64,000 nucleotides of DNA, taken from positions 62,001 through 126,000 of the forward strand of contig JAJDIT010000002.1 of the NCBI GenBank assembly GCA_030266845.1, given 5' to 3'. Both the position numbers and the translations under genes were made by a program. This document shows, piece after piece, positions 51,033-59,652 of the stretch. The DNA comes from Acholeplasma sp. OttesenSCG-928-E16. Lineage in GTDB: Bacteria; Bacillota_I; Bacilli_A; Acholeplasmatales; Acholeplasmataceae. Under the pieces are notes generated by a model, which saw only the letters and a program-made list of their open reading frames with translations, had not been told where the DNA came from and did not search any database. Numbering within the stretch: the stretch's first letter is position 1; every line of letters begins with the position of its first letter.

Positions 51033-52882
51033 TTTCTTTCCACATCGCTTGGTAATCTAAAGTCTCCTCTTGGTGATAATGAAATTCCAAGTACCTTAGG
51101 TCCCTCAGGAAGAGTAGCTCTTTTAAATTGGCTATTATAAAAATATTTGAAAAACCTATTAGTAAAGATCATTGATTCTTTTTCATCCAACTTAAATGTC
51201 TTTTCAATCAACCAGGCAATTTTATTCTCGTTTGCGCCCCTTATTAGATGGTGATACATAATAAAATCATTGATTTCATATGATCCAATTATTTTCTCTG
51301 TTTCTTGATTTTCCAATAATTCTGGTGATATTTTGGCAACTAGTATCGATGATAATAATTCCTTATGTTCCTTAAGTTCATTGTTAGCATAATACTTTAC
51401 TAGTTCCTTGATGATCGTTTTAGGTAAACCAGAATTAATAGAATACATGCTCATCTGATCCCCATTATATGTCATAAATCCTAATGCTATCTCAGATAGA
51501 TCACCAGTACCTAATACAATTCCTTGATACTTTCCTGCTAGGTCCATCAAATTAAGGGTTCTAATTCTAGCTTGAACGTTCTCATAGGTAACATCAATAT
51601 CATGATGATTGATAGACTTTAGGTGTTCTTCAACTTGCTTATTAATTGGAATTTCTAAAACTGTTACTTTTAGGGCATTCATAAGGTTTAAAGCTCGATT
51701 AATTGAATCTTTTTTTGTTACTTCCGCTGGCATTGTTACAGCTATGATATTTTTTTTATCAATGCCTAGAAGTTCAAAAGCTTTAGTGGCGATAATAAGG
51801 GCAAGAGTCGAATCTAAGCCTCCAGATATTCCGATTATTATCTTTCTTAGGTTTTCTTTTAGACTAAGGATTTTTTTGGCTAAAGCGTGTACCAAAATAT
51901 TATCTATTTCAGAGTAAAAAGATTTTTCCTCTTTAATAAAAGGATATTTCTTTATTTTTTGGGTGAATTTATAGTCTTTTGACTCATCAAGTGCAAATAA
52001 AACATTTTGATATTGATATCTATTTGATAAAAAGGAGTCTCTATAAGTTGAATCTGATCTTCTTTGATAGTTAATGGCATCGATATCTAAATCTACCAAT
52101 ACAGAATCATTACTAGAAAAAGGTTTTTCATCCACCAATAGTTTTCCAATTGCGCTTGCTAGTCTGTGACCTGAAAAAACAACATCGCTTGATGATTCAA
52201 AGAAATTTGAACTAGTATATAAATACGCTGATAATTGTTTTCTTGAATGATCGATAACTGCTGTTTTTCTTATATTATGTTTTAGCACTGTTTCTGGAGA
52301 AGCCGATAAATTTAATATAATATTTGCCCCAGCCACTGCCATATCATCGCTTGGGGTATAAATAGCCCACATATCCTGACATATATCAATTCCAATTAGT
52401 ATCTTTTTTTCTGGTTCCTCAAATAATAAATTCCCAAAAGGCACTTGATAACCATCAAAAATTATTGTCACATTTTTCTTTTCTTGATCCCAAGCCGAAA
52501 AGTGTCTTTTTTCATAAAATTCATGGGTAGTTGGAATGTATTTTTTTGGGACCACCCCAAGTAATTTCTTATCCTTACAGACAAATGCACAATTAAAAAG
52601 TACTCCATTGACATCAAGAGGACCACCAATAACATATAAACCTTTAAACTTCGTACTTTTTATTATTTCCTTTAGACAATCGCTTGTTTTTGATAATATA
52701 TCTTCAAAAAAGAACAGATCATTTGCTGTATAGCCTGTTAGCGATAGCTCAGGGAACAACAATAAAGATGCTTTTGAATTGTTTAGAATATTTAAGATAT
52801 TTTCCTTGTTGTATTGGACATCCCCAACTTTAATCTTGGGGCTTGCTAGTTCTGCCTTTAGATAACCATTTTTATACATCAT
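51029..52882 (-). CDS. nadE: Glutamine-dependent NAD+ synthetase
   Basis: Last step of NAD+ synthesis from nicotinic acid adenine dinucleotide. 617 residues. An N-terminal nitrilase-type glutaminase domain (ELSLTGY with catalytic Glu, IDICQDM with the Cys) is fused to a synthetase domain with the PP-loop ISGGLDSTLAL and GDLSEIALGF. It overlaps nadD by 11 bases. ATG 52882 and the ATG immediately after it at 52879 are equally possible; the second is better spaced from AGGAG. Confidence 0.94.
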   Translation of the reverse strand: MMYKNGYLKAELASPKIKVGDVQYNKENILNILNNSKASLLLFPELSLTGYTANDLFFFEDILSKTSDCLKEIIKSTKFKGLYVIGGPLDVNGVLFNCAFVCKDKKLLGVVPKKYIPTTHEFYEKRHFSAWDQEKKNVTIIFDGYQVPFGNLLFEEPEKKILIGIDICQDMWAIYTPSDDMAVAGANIILNLSASPETVLKHNIRKTAVIDHSRKQLSAYLYTSSNFFESSSDVVFSGHRLASAIGKLLVDEKPFSSNDSVLVDLDIDAINYQRRSDSTYRDSFLSNRYQYQNVLFALDESKDYKFTQKIKKYPFIKEEKSFYSEIDNILVHALAKKILSLKENLRKIIIGISGGLDSTLALIIATKAFELLGIDKKNIIAVTMPAEVTKKDSINRALNLMNALKVTVLEIPINKQVEEHLKSINHHDIDVTYENVQARIRTLNLMDLAGKYQGIVLGTGDLSEIALGFMTYNGDQMSMYSINSGLPKTIIKELVKYYANNELKEHKELLSSILVAKISPELLENQETEKIIGSYEINDFIMYHHLIRGANENKIAWLIEKTFKLDEKESMIFTNRFFKYFYNSQFKRATLPEGPKVLGISLSPRGDFRLPSDVERK

Positions 52883-53435
52883 TATCTCCTATATATAATT
52901 TATTTGCCATAATGAAATTATAAACTTCCTTCGTTGTAAAATCTTTGTTTTTTCTTACATCCGTTCTGATTTTTGTAGATGAAACTTTACTCTCAAAGTC
53001 AACAAAAGTAAAATTTTTCTTATATTTATTAATTAATTCTCCTACTTTATAATTTCCTCTACTTAATATTATAAACCGGTATTCATCAAGTAAACTATGA
53101 ACATTAATCCAACTATCAATACCTTCTAATTGGTCAGAACCCATCATAAAATATAAATCTTTATAATACTTTGACAGATTATTGAGCATCGCATAAGTAC
53201 CTCTATATTTATTCTTCGCTTCAATATCCGATACAATGACATTTTCTAAGTCATCAGTCATCAATCTAATCATTTTTATTCTTAAAGACACATCTACTAA
53301 ATCCTTTTTATTATAATCATTAGGAACCGGGACTATAATTATTTTAGAAGGATTAAAAAGATTATTAATCTTAAGTAATATTTCTTTATGTGCGATAGTA
53401 GGCGGATTAAATGAACCACCAAAGACAATTACCAT
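52872..53435 (-). CDS. nadD: Nicotinate-nucleotide adenylyltransferase
   Basis: Converts nicotinate mononucleotide to nicotinic acid adenine dinucleotide. 187 residues with GGSFNPPTIAHKEIL ((T/H)xGH-type motif) at the start and SSTKIR near the C-terminus (ISSTxxR motif). It heads the nadD-nadE-mnmA-recD2 operon. The upstream AT-rich region (53436-53502) is shared with a divergent gene, but I see no strong promoter for nadD. Confidence 0.94.
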   Translation of the reverse strand: MVIVFGGSFNPPTIAHKEILLKINNLFNPSKIIIVPVPNDYNKKDLVDVSLRIKMIRLMTDDLENVIVSDIEAKNKYRGTYAMLNNLSKYYKDLYFMMGSDQLEGIDSWINVHSLLDEYRFIILSRGNYKVGELINKYKKNFTFVDFESKVSSTKIRTDVRKNKDFTTKEVYNFIMANKLYIGDNDV

Positions 53436-53502
53436 TTCATCACCAAACTTATTATATCATAATATAATAATTATAATATGCAGCTTTTACTTTTATTCTT
53501 AC

Positions 53503-53531
53503 TTGAAATTATTATAAATAAACACTATAAT
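53503..53531 (+). promoter_or_regulatory. Promoter of the plsC/fur pair with a very short leader
   Basis: TTGAAA at 53503 and TATAAT at 53526 with a 17-base spacer. The predicted start (about 53538) is within 10 bases of the ATG at 53546, so only GAGGG precedes it. Confidence 0.7.
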
Positions 53532-53545
53532 CTTTATGAGGGCTT

Positions 53546-54310
53546 ATGGATAACGAACACGATTTTAAGACAATTAAAGAAAAACCAGTTACATTAAAAA
53601 AGGGCTATAAGTTTTTTAATAGAAACCCGTTTTTCTTGATGTTAAGCTACTTTGTTAAGTTTTTAGTTTGGCTATTTTTTTATCTTCCAGTAGGAAAACT
53701 ATATCATAAAATTAAAGTTATAAATAAGAAAAACTTTAAACGTCTAAAGAAAAAAGGGGCGATTGTCGTATGTAACCATATTCACCAGCTTGACGCTTTT
53801 TACAATGGCTGCAATATGCTACCTTCTAATGTTTATTTTACGATGCTTCAAAGTAATTTAGGAATTCCCTTTGCTGGAAAGATTTTTAGAATAGCTGGTG
53901 GAGTTCCAATTCCTGTGGATAGGGCTTTGTTACACGATTTTAAGAATGATTTTAAGGGTGTTTTAGATAAAGGAAAAAAAGTTTTAGTTTATCCTGAGGC
54001 TGCTTTAAAACCATATTGCACTAGGGTAAGACAGTTTCAAAATGGGGCTTTTAGATGGGCAATTGACTTTGATGTTCCAATCATTCCGATTGTCATTACT
54101 TTTAGATTGAGAAAAGGAAAAAAAGAAAGAAAGCCATATTTAACTTTCACTTTTTTAGAAGCAGAATATAAAAAGGATTTTGAAACCAAATTTGAAATGG
54201 TTGAGAATTTAAAAAATAGAGTTCATAATAAAATGGAAGTTCATTTTAATAAGTATAATGAATTAAAGGGGGAAAATGATGAGTCAAGCGATCAAAGAAC
54301 GCTTCTATAA
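53546..54310 (+). CDS. PlsC-like acyltransferase (copy 3)
   Basis: 254-residue LPLAT-family membrane protein, with a hydrophobic segment at about 26-48. NHIHQLDAFY gives HxxxxD, and VYPEAAL replaces FPEG in block III, a further divergent version. The acyl acceptor may differ from glycerol phosphate. Its 3' end overlaps a fur-like gene by 35 bases, an unusual pairing that suggests co-regulation. Confidence 0.82.
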   Translation: MDNEHDFKTIKEKPVTLKKGYKFFNRNPFFLMLSYFVKFLVWLFFYLPVGKLYHKIKVINKKNFKRLKKKGAIVVCNHIHQLDAFYNGCNMLPSNVYFTMLQSNLGIPFAGKIFRIAGGVPIPVDRALLHDFKNDFKGVLDKGKKVLVYPEAALKPYCTRVRQFQNGAFRWAIDFDVPIIPIVITFRLRKGKKERKPYLTFTFLEAEYKKDFETKFEMVENLKNRVHNKMEVHFNKYNELKGENDESSDQRTLL

Positions 54311-54707
54311 AGGAGTTAAAAAACATAATTTAAGAATGACAAAACCAAGAAAAGCGATGGTCGAGGTTTTAGATAATAAGCACTTAACTTTTAAAGAAAT
54401 TTTAAAAGGAATGCAAGATAGGGGTTACTTAAATGTCCAAACTGTATATAACACCCTCTACTTCCTTTTAGATCAAAAGGTTGTTTGTGAGTCTTTTTTT
54501 AATGACCTCAAGTATTATGAATTATCCCTTACAAATCAAAATCATGATGCAAATAGCCATATCCATTTAATAGATACGGTAGATGAAGGTATTTCAATCA
54601 AAGAGATTTATGCTCCCGAAATCTTTGAATTTATAAAAAATTATGATGAACTAAGAAAATTTGATATTGACTCAATCAAGATTGTAATTGAGGGAAAAGA
54701 AAAGTAG
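54276..54707 (+). CDS. Fur-family transcription regulator lacking the structural zinc cysteines
   Basis: 143 residues. A winged helix (RMTKPRKAMVEVL, NVQTVYNTLYFLL recognition helix) and a dimerisation domain follow the Fur/PerR/Zur pattern. HIHLIDTVDEGISI corresponds to the usual HHHxxCxxC metal segment, but both Cys residues are absent. The only Cys is in VVCES. Metal sensing is therefore altered or lost. The 35-base overlap with plsC implies translational coupling. Confidence 0.83.
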   Translation: MMSQAIKERFYKGVKKHNLRMTKPRKAMVEVLDNKHLTFKEILKGMQDRGYLNVQTVYNTLYFLLDQKVVCESFFNDLKYYELSLTNQNHDANSHIHLIDTVDEGISIKEIYAPEIFEFIKNYDELRKFDIDSIKIVIEGKEK

Positions 54708-54724
54708 AACTTCTACTTTTTTTA
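54699..54724. terminator. Bidirectional terminator between fur and the exonuclease gene
   Basis: AAAAGTAGA and TCTACTTTT pair over 9 bp with an ACT loop and T-runs on both sides, between convergent genes. Confidence 0.8.
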
Positions 54725-55567
54725 ATATCCTATCCCTAATTTTAAAAGAACATCAATAGTCTGATAGTCCCCAATATATACATCTAGTTTTTTAAAGTCA
54801 AGCTCATAAGGATCTACGTTCATCAGATTAATTATTTGATGGTTAGTAAATAATCGATCTTTATTTTCTAATATTTGATCTTTTAGTTTTATACTTTCTA
54901 TTTTATCAAGGTTATCATATAGATTATTTAAATCACCATAATCTTTGATTATCTTAGTCGCCGTTTTTGGACCGACTCCTAAAAGTCCTTTAACATTATC
55001 GCTTTGATCTCCTGTTAAAGATTTATAGGTAACTAATAATTTAGGTTCAAATTGGTATTTTTCGATAAAGTAAGATTTAGTCCAAAAAACACTATTTTTT
55101 CCAGCATACCTAAACACCTCAACATTATCATTGATTAGTTGAAAAAAATCACTATCCTTTGAACATATTATAATTTTGTAATCATTTTGATATTTTTTGA
55201 CAATCCCAGCAATTACATCATCACACTCGCAGGCAACAGATTCCTCAAAAGAGAAATTTAGCTTATTTAGACAATCATATATATAAGGCAGTTGAAAAAA
55301 TGGATTATTCTCAGCTTCTTCTTTAGAATAATCTACTCTATTAGCCTTATAGTTGGAATCCAATATTTTATTAGGGTTATTTGTTTCACCATCAAAAACT
55401 AGATGGATGTAATCCGGGGATATTAGTCCAATAATTTTTCTAAGAGCCCCTAAAAATCCAATAATTCCTTCAATGTAATTTCCATCTTTATTTTTTATCT
55501 TATTTGGCATTCCATAATACATTTGAAAAAGCAATGAATGACCATCTATTAATAATAGCTTTTTCAT
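54722..55567 (-). CDS. Stand-alone 5'-3' exonuclease (PolA-like FEN domain)
   Basis: 281 residues with the PIN/FEN fold of the polymerase I 5'-nuclease: LLIDGHSLLFQMYYG, LVFDGETNNPNK, EESVACECDDVIAGI, and TGDQSDNVKGLLGVGPKTATKI. These hold most of the Asp/Glu metal ligands and the helix-3-turn DNA-binding motif. It lacks a polymerase domain, as in YpcP-type proteins, and probably trims Okazaki primers. The start overlaps the membrane-protein gene by four bases. Confidence 0.88.
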   Translation of the reverse strand: MKKLLLIDGHSLLFQMYYGMPNKIKNKDGNYIEGIIGFLGALRKIIGLISPDYIHLVFDGETNNPNKILDSNYKANRVDYSKEEAENNPFFQLPYIYDCLNKLNFSFEESVACECDDVIAGIVKKYQNDYKIIICSKDSDFFQLINDNVEVFRYAGKNSVFWTKSYFIEKYQFEPKLLVTYKSLTGDQSDNVKGLLGVGPKTATKIIKDYGDLNNLYDNLDKIESIKLKDQILENKDRLFTNHQIINLMNVDPYELDFKKLDVYIGDYQTIDVLLKLGIGY

Positions 55568-56016
55568 GAGTTTAATTTTTTAATTAACTCATCGATTTCA
55601 TTTTTTGCCTTAACGATATTTATGCCATTATATATTTTGTGTATTTCTTCTGCTTTTTTTACTAGTAAAACATCTTCTTTTGTTGCATTTTGACGACTTT
55701 TTTGAAGTTCTATTTTAATATCCTTTAGCGAATATTCAATTTTTTTACTCTTATTATTGGGATATAAAACCAATTTTTCATCTAAAACCACAATAATCGG
55801 ATTTTTTAGACTGATAATATTTAAAGCAGGAATGAAAAACAAGACTGAACTAGCAATTGAGGCAAGAGATAAAACCACTTGATAAAACGGAAAACCCTCC
55901 ATGCCAATAGCAACTATTAATAAATAACATCCATAAATAAAGACACCAAAAAGGATAAGGCTAATTATTAAATAAATTATTCCGTTTTTCTTGTTTATAC
56001 TTAATATTTCTTGCAT
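55564..56016 (-). CDS. Two-TM membrane protein of unknown function
   Basis: 150 residues with two hydrophobic helices (about 12-34 and 46-68) followed by a soluble domain (PIIVVLDEKLVLYPNNKSKKIEYSLKDIKIEL) like the PH-domain tail of YcxB/DUF-type proteins. It begins in a TAATG overlap with rsmH and is probably co-transcribed. Family not confirmed. Confidence 0.6.
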   Translation of the reverse strand: MQEILSINKKNGIIYLIISLILFGVFIYGCYLLIVAIGMEGFPFYQVVLSLASIASSVLFFIPALNIISLKNPIIVVLDEKLVLYPNNKSKKIEYSLKDIKIELQKSRQNATKEDVLLVKKAEEIHKIYNGINIVKAKNEIDELIKKLNS

Positions 56017-56915
56017 TAGTTTTTCTCTACTACTCTTAGTTTTGCCGATCTACTTCTTGAGTTAGCATTTATTTCTTCTTCACTTGGCAATATTGGTTTA
56101 TTGGTGATTTTTCTTAAATTTGGTACTGGAAGATCGATGATCATCAAATTTTTTGGAACGTTAGTCTCAGATTCTTTTTTAAAAAAATGCTTTACTATCT
56201 TATCTTCAAGCGAATGAAAAGTGATCACTGCCATTCTGCCACCTTTATTTAGCATTTTCACTCCATCTTCTAATGCTTTTTTTAATACATCTAGTTCCTT
56301 ATTTACTTCTATTCTTAAGGCTTGGAATACTCTTTTTGCACTATGTCCTTTGGTGTTATAGTTAATTTTATCGGTGATTTCGACTAATTCACTTGTTCTT
56401 GTTATCGGCCTTCTTTTAATTATTTCCTTGGCTATAGAGCGAGCATTCTTTTCTTCTCCATAGGCAAAAAAAATACTTACCAACTCCTCATATGAATAGT
56501 CATTGACGATATCTTTAGCTGACAATAGGGCGGATTGATCCATACGCATATCTAGGTCATTATCCATTAGATAACTAAATCCTCTTTCTTTATCATCTAT
56601 TTGAAAAGAAGATAATCCTAAATCAAAAACAATACCGTCTATTTTGCTTACTCCTCTTTTAATGAGTTCTTCTTCTAGGTCCTTGAAGTTAGCTTGAATA
56701 GGAGTGAAATTTTTAAAATGAGCTAGTCTTTTTTTTGACTCATTGATTGCATAAATATCCTGATCAAAAGCATAAAGATGGCCAGAATTTGATAACCTCT
56801 TTAATATTTCCTCGCTATGTCCGCCACCACCTAATGTAGCATCAACATATATTTTATTTTTTTTGACCTCTAGGGAGTCAATAGTTTCCCCTTTGAGAAC
56901 TGTAATATGCTCCAT
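56016..56915 (-). CDS. rsmH: 16S rRNA (cytosine-1402-N4)-methyltransferase RsmH/MraW
   Basis: Methylates C1402 in the 16S P site using S-adenosylmethionine. 299 residues with the Rossmann motif VDATLGGGGHS, DLGLSSFQID, and ITFHSLEDKIVKHFF. Usually clustered with mraZ and division genes in Bacilli; here it follows an M48 protease gene and no mraZ or ftsL is seen. This loss of the cell-division neighbourhood is noteworthy. Confidence 0.95.
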   Translation of the reverse strand: MEHITVLKGETIDSLEVKKNKIYVDATLGGGGHSEEILKRLSNSGHLYAFDQDIYAINESKKRLAHFKNFTPIQANFKDLEEELIKRGVSKIDGIVFDLGLSSFQIDDKERGFSYLMDNDLDMRMDQSALLSAKDIVNDYSYEELVSIFFAYGEEKNARSIAKEIIKRRPITRTSELVEITDKINYNTKGHSAKRVFQALRIEVNKELDVLKKALEDGVKMLNKGGRMAVITFHSLEDKIVKHFFKKESETNVPKNLMIIDLPVPNLRKITNKPILPSEEEINANSRSRSAKLRVVEKN

Positions 56916-56916
56916 C

Positions 56917-58860
56917 TTAACCCTTTTTGATTAAATACTTTTTATATAATTTAGACAATTCCAAATTCTTGATGTCATAAAAATTAATTGCCGTCTTAAA
57001 TTTGGCGGTATCACCTATCGTTAGATAAACCTCTCTTTCAAGACTGGAATAATCAACATATTCGCTATAATCAACTCCTGCTAATAAATAAAAACGCTCA
57101 CTGCCTCTCTTTTTAATTTCTTTTTTAAAGATAATTATTTCTTTTAGGGAATCATGGTCTTGCATCAATTGATTAGCTATTGCATAAAAAGGCTCAAAGG
57201 ATTCTACCTTTTTGGCTCCTCTTAGTAAAAAATCAATATCGCTATTATCCTCATAACTTGATTCTAAGAGGTCAGCCTGCCTATTTCTAAATTTTTCTAG
57301 CTCTTCTTCAAGACCATTACTTAATAAAAAGTCTGAGAGCACTTTAGTTCCATATTCGAAATTCTTAGGATTTTCTAAGGCTCTATACATATATGAAATT
57401 CCTCTTTGATCATTGTAGTGATCAAAATACAAAATGGCATAATAAAAATTTATATCCGGGTCATCTTGATACTTTTGGTATACTGAGCTCAACACTTTTT
57501 CAGATGTCTCATAATCTGATATGTATGAAAGATTGCTAAGAAGTTTTAAGGTTTCCTCTAGGGTAGGGTTTTCTTTTTCAAGTAATGAAGGATTCTCCTC
57601 ATTAATCTTTTTAATAATCTTTACATTTTCTCTTACTCGGCTACTTAAGTATGGACTCATTCTTAGAAGTGATTTTTTTGCGGTTTCGAGGTCTTTGTTA
57701 AAAACACGAGACAATCCAATCTCTTTACTATACTCCTTAACATCTAAAAACTCGAGTCTATCTTTAAAGACCAAATGGGTATTATATTTCATTGGAACTT
57801 CACTTTGAAGGAAATATTGATATTTCTTTTCATTTTCCTCAATGATTTTCAGTAATAGTTTTGTCATTTCATCGTAATAATCATCAACAAAATCGATAGT
57901 TATATCAATGTTTTTAACATCATTTATCGCCCTTTTTATTAGTTCAGACTTATAAAGTGCACTCGCTGCATCATTTGAATATTCATTTTTAATCACAAAT
58001 TCATCTGCCATTTTTTCTCTACTTAAAGAAGCTAAAATATCAAAATGCATTGATTTAGTATTTATATCAATGACGAAGGGAACATAAAAACCCATCGCAA
58101 GTAAAACATCAAATGTATAATTAATTTTTCCAATTCTTTTTTGTGCCTTATTAAGTCCATCGACATCTTGATTAATTAAATGGGCAAACTCATGAAGTAA
58201 AACTGCTTTTAATTCTCTTTTACTAAATGTACAAAGTAAAAAATAGCTGATATCAATCACATAGATTTTGCCGTATTTGAAAATTAGCACTTCAGCTCCA
58301 TCGTTTATTATCACTTTGACCTTCTTTTCTATTTGAAACTCTTTCTTGATTTCATCAACTATTGCCTCCACAAGAGGAAAAGAATATTCTAGTCCAATAG
58401 GCTTTTGCAACCTTACTGGAACAATCATTCTACTAAGGACGATGAATATATAACCTCCGAGAAAAAAAGTTACAATAATAAGTGCTGTATGGAAATAAAG
58501 GGCTCCTATGGCAGCAATAAGTAATATGAATAAAAATATCGTGCTATATATATAAACGTATCTTATTTTTTTTTCTATCTCTTTTTTTACTTGATATAGA
58601 TCCTCTTCCATTCTTTTTTTATTGATTTCAAGTTCTTCTCGCATCTTCCTCAAATCAGGACGAATTCTTTTATACTTCGCTTTATTAACAAAACCAATGA
58701 CTAGCAAAGTAAACGATGCTAAAAACGAGATAATAAAAATGATCTTTATAAAAAGATAATCAATATCCTTAACAAAAATGTAACCTAATGCAATAATTCC
58801 AAAAACAAAAAACAGTGAGAACATAATTAATAAAGTATCTAGTGCTCTTGGCTTTTCCAT
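56917..58860 (-). CDS. M48-family membrane metalloprotease with helical repeats
   Basis: 647 residues. It has two N-terminal transmembrane helices (about 10-55), another pair around 125-160, then the zinc motif LLHEFAHLINQD with His223, Glu224 and His227. A C-terminal tail resembles TPR repeats (INFYYAILYFDHYNDQRGISYMYRAL). HtpX/M48 proteins degrade damaged membrane proteins. The ATG at 58860 has GGAGGG; the longer frame would start within the promoter. It precedes rsmH by one base. Confidence 0.82.
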   Translation of the reverse strand: MEKPRALDTLLIMFSLFFVFGIIALGYIFVKDIDYLFIKIIFIISFLASFTLLVIGFVNKAKYKRIRPDLRKMREELEINKKRMEEDLYQVKKEIEKKIRYVYIYSTIFLFILLIAAIGALYFHTALIIVTFFLGGYIFIVLSRMIVPVRLQKPIGLEYSFPLVEAIVDEIKKEFQIEKKVKVIINDGAEVLIFKYGKIYVIDISYFLLCTFSKRELKAVLLHEFAHLINQDVDGLNKAQKRIGKINYTFDVLLAMGFYVPFVIDINTKSMHFDILASLSREKMADEFVIKNEYSNDAASALYKSELIKRAINDVKNIDITIDFVDDYYDEMTKLLLKIIEENEKKYQYFLQSEVPMKYNTHLVFKDRLEFLDVKEYSKEIGLSRVFNKDLETAKKSLLRMSPYLSSRVRENVKIIKKINEENPSLLEKENPTLEETLKLLSNLSYISDYETSEKVLSSVYQKYQDDPDINFYYAILYFDHYNDQRGISYMYRALENPKNFEYGTKVLSDFLLSNGLEEELEKFRNRQADLLESSYEDNSDIDFLLRGAKKVESFEPFYAIANQLMQDHDSLKEIIIFKKEIKKRGSERFYLLAGVDYSEYVDYSSLEREVYLTIGDTAKFKTAINFYDIKNLELSKLYKKYLIKKG

Positions 58861-58890
58861 ACACCCTCCAAAATATATTTTGTATAATTT

Positions 58891-58899
58891 ATTATACCA
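58891..58899 (-). promoter_or_regulatory. Extended -10 promoter for the M48-rsmH unit
   Basis: TGGTATAAT (TGnTATAAT) on the minus strand without a clear -35. It supports the ATG at 58860 as the start. Confidence 0.6.
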
Positions 58900-58909
58900 A
58901 AATATAGGT

Positions 58910-58938
58910 AAAGAAAAAAGCACTTCATGTGCTCTTTC
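58910..58938 (-). terminator. Intrinsic terminator after rpmF
   Basis: A small AGCAC/GTGCT stem around ATGAA is followed by TTTTTCTTT on the minus strand. Confidence 0.6.
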
Positions 58939-58946
58939 TTTAACTC

Positions 58947-59138
58947 TTATTCAGCGTCCTTTTTTTTAGGTTCTAATACTAATTGACCCTTATAATAACC
59001 ACTGTTTGGAGTTACTCTGTGAGGTAATGTAAACTCACCTGTTTGTGGACAAACAACTAATGCTGGAGTTTTTAACTTATAATGAGTTCTTCTCTTTCTC
59101 TTAGCTGTTTTACCAGTTCGACGAAATGGTACTGCCAT
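58947..59138 (-). CDS. rpmF: 50S ribosomal protein L32, cysteine-depleted form
   Basis: 63 residues with the standard [19 protein letters not shown] start. The zinc ribbon normally has four cysteines; here only Cys30 remains, with Thr33, Thr43 and Ser46 at the other positions, so it is a C-minus, probably zinc-free version. Such copies occur under zinc limitation, but I see only one L32 gene in the window. It is paired with yceD, as in many Firmicutes. Confidence 0.94.
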   Translation of the reverse strand: MAVPFRRTGKTAKRKRRTHYKLKTPALVVCPQTGEFTLPHRVTPNSGYYKGQLVLEPKKKDAE

Positions 59139-59149
59139 TTTGCCACCTC

Positions 59150-59584
59150 CTATTTGGTAAACAATTTATCTAAATCGGAAAATGCACTGTTTTTGGCCTT
59201 TTCTTCTTTAAAATCTTCTTCAGATGTTGAATCATGAAAAACTGTGTAGGGTTTTTCAGCGACGATATTACCAAAGATAATATCAGTCAAATCAATTGGA
59301 TTAAGAAGTGGGTAATCACTTTCCTCATCATTGCTTAGGACAATGTCAAGATTAAAATCAAGAGGATAGGTTACTTCCTTTAATGATCTTGCACATGCTA
59401 GGATAAGAATAGTTTTTACATTAGCGATTACTCTAACTTTATGTTCGCTTATCTTTCTTAATGAACCAGTAACTGTCGTATCCAAAATATCTATGATATC
59501 ATCAATTTCTTTAGCCTGATTTTTATAATCAACAACTTCGCAAATTGAGGTTATATCATCTAAATCGACCATATTATACTTCAT
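59150..59584 (-). CDS. yceD: YceD/DUF177 family protein
   Basis: 144 residues of the DUF177 family, thought to help 23S rRNA accumulation in plants and bacteria. Recognised by [37 protein letters not shown] and its position before rpmF. It is cytosolic and one of few widely conserved uncharacterised genes with such tight linkage to L32. A perfect consensus promoter lies 20 bases upstream. Confidence 0.88.
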   Translation of the reverse strand: MKYNMVDLDDITSICEVVDYKNQAKEIDDIIDILDTTVTGSLRKISEHKVRVIANVKTILILACARSLKEVTYPLDFNLDIVLSNDEESDYPLLNPIDLTDIIFGNIVAEKPYTVFHDSTSEEDFKEEKAKNSAFSDLDKLFTK

Positions 59585-59604
59585 AATTTCACCTCAACAT
59601 TACA

Positions 59605-59633
59605 ATTATACATAAGTTAATAATCATTGTCAA
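59605..59633 (-). promoter_or_regulatory. Perfect consensus promoter of yceD-rpmF
   Basis: TTGACA at 59633-59628 and TATAAT at 59610-59605 with a 17-base spacer. Confidence 0.85.
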
Positions 59634-59652
59634 ACAATTATTTTATAAATAA

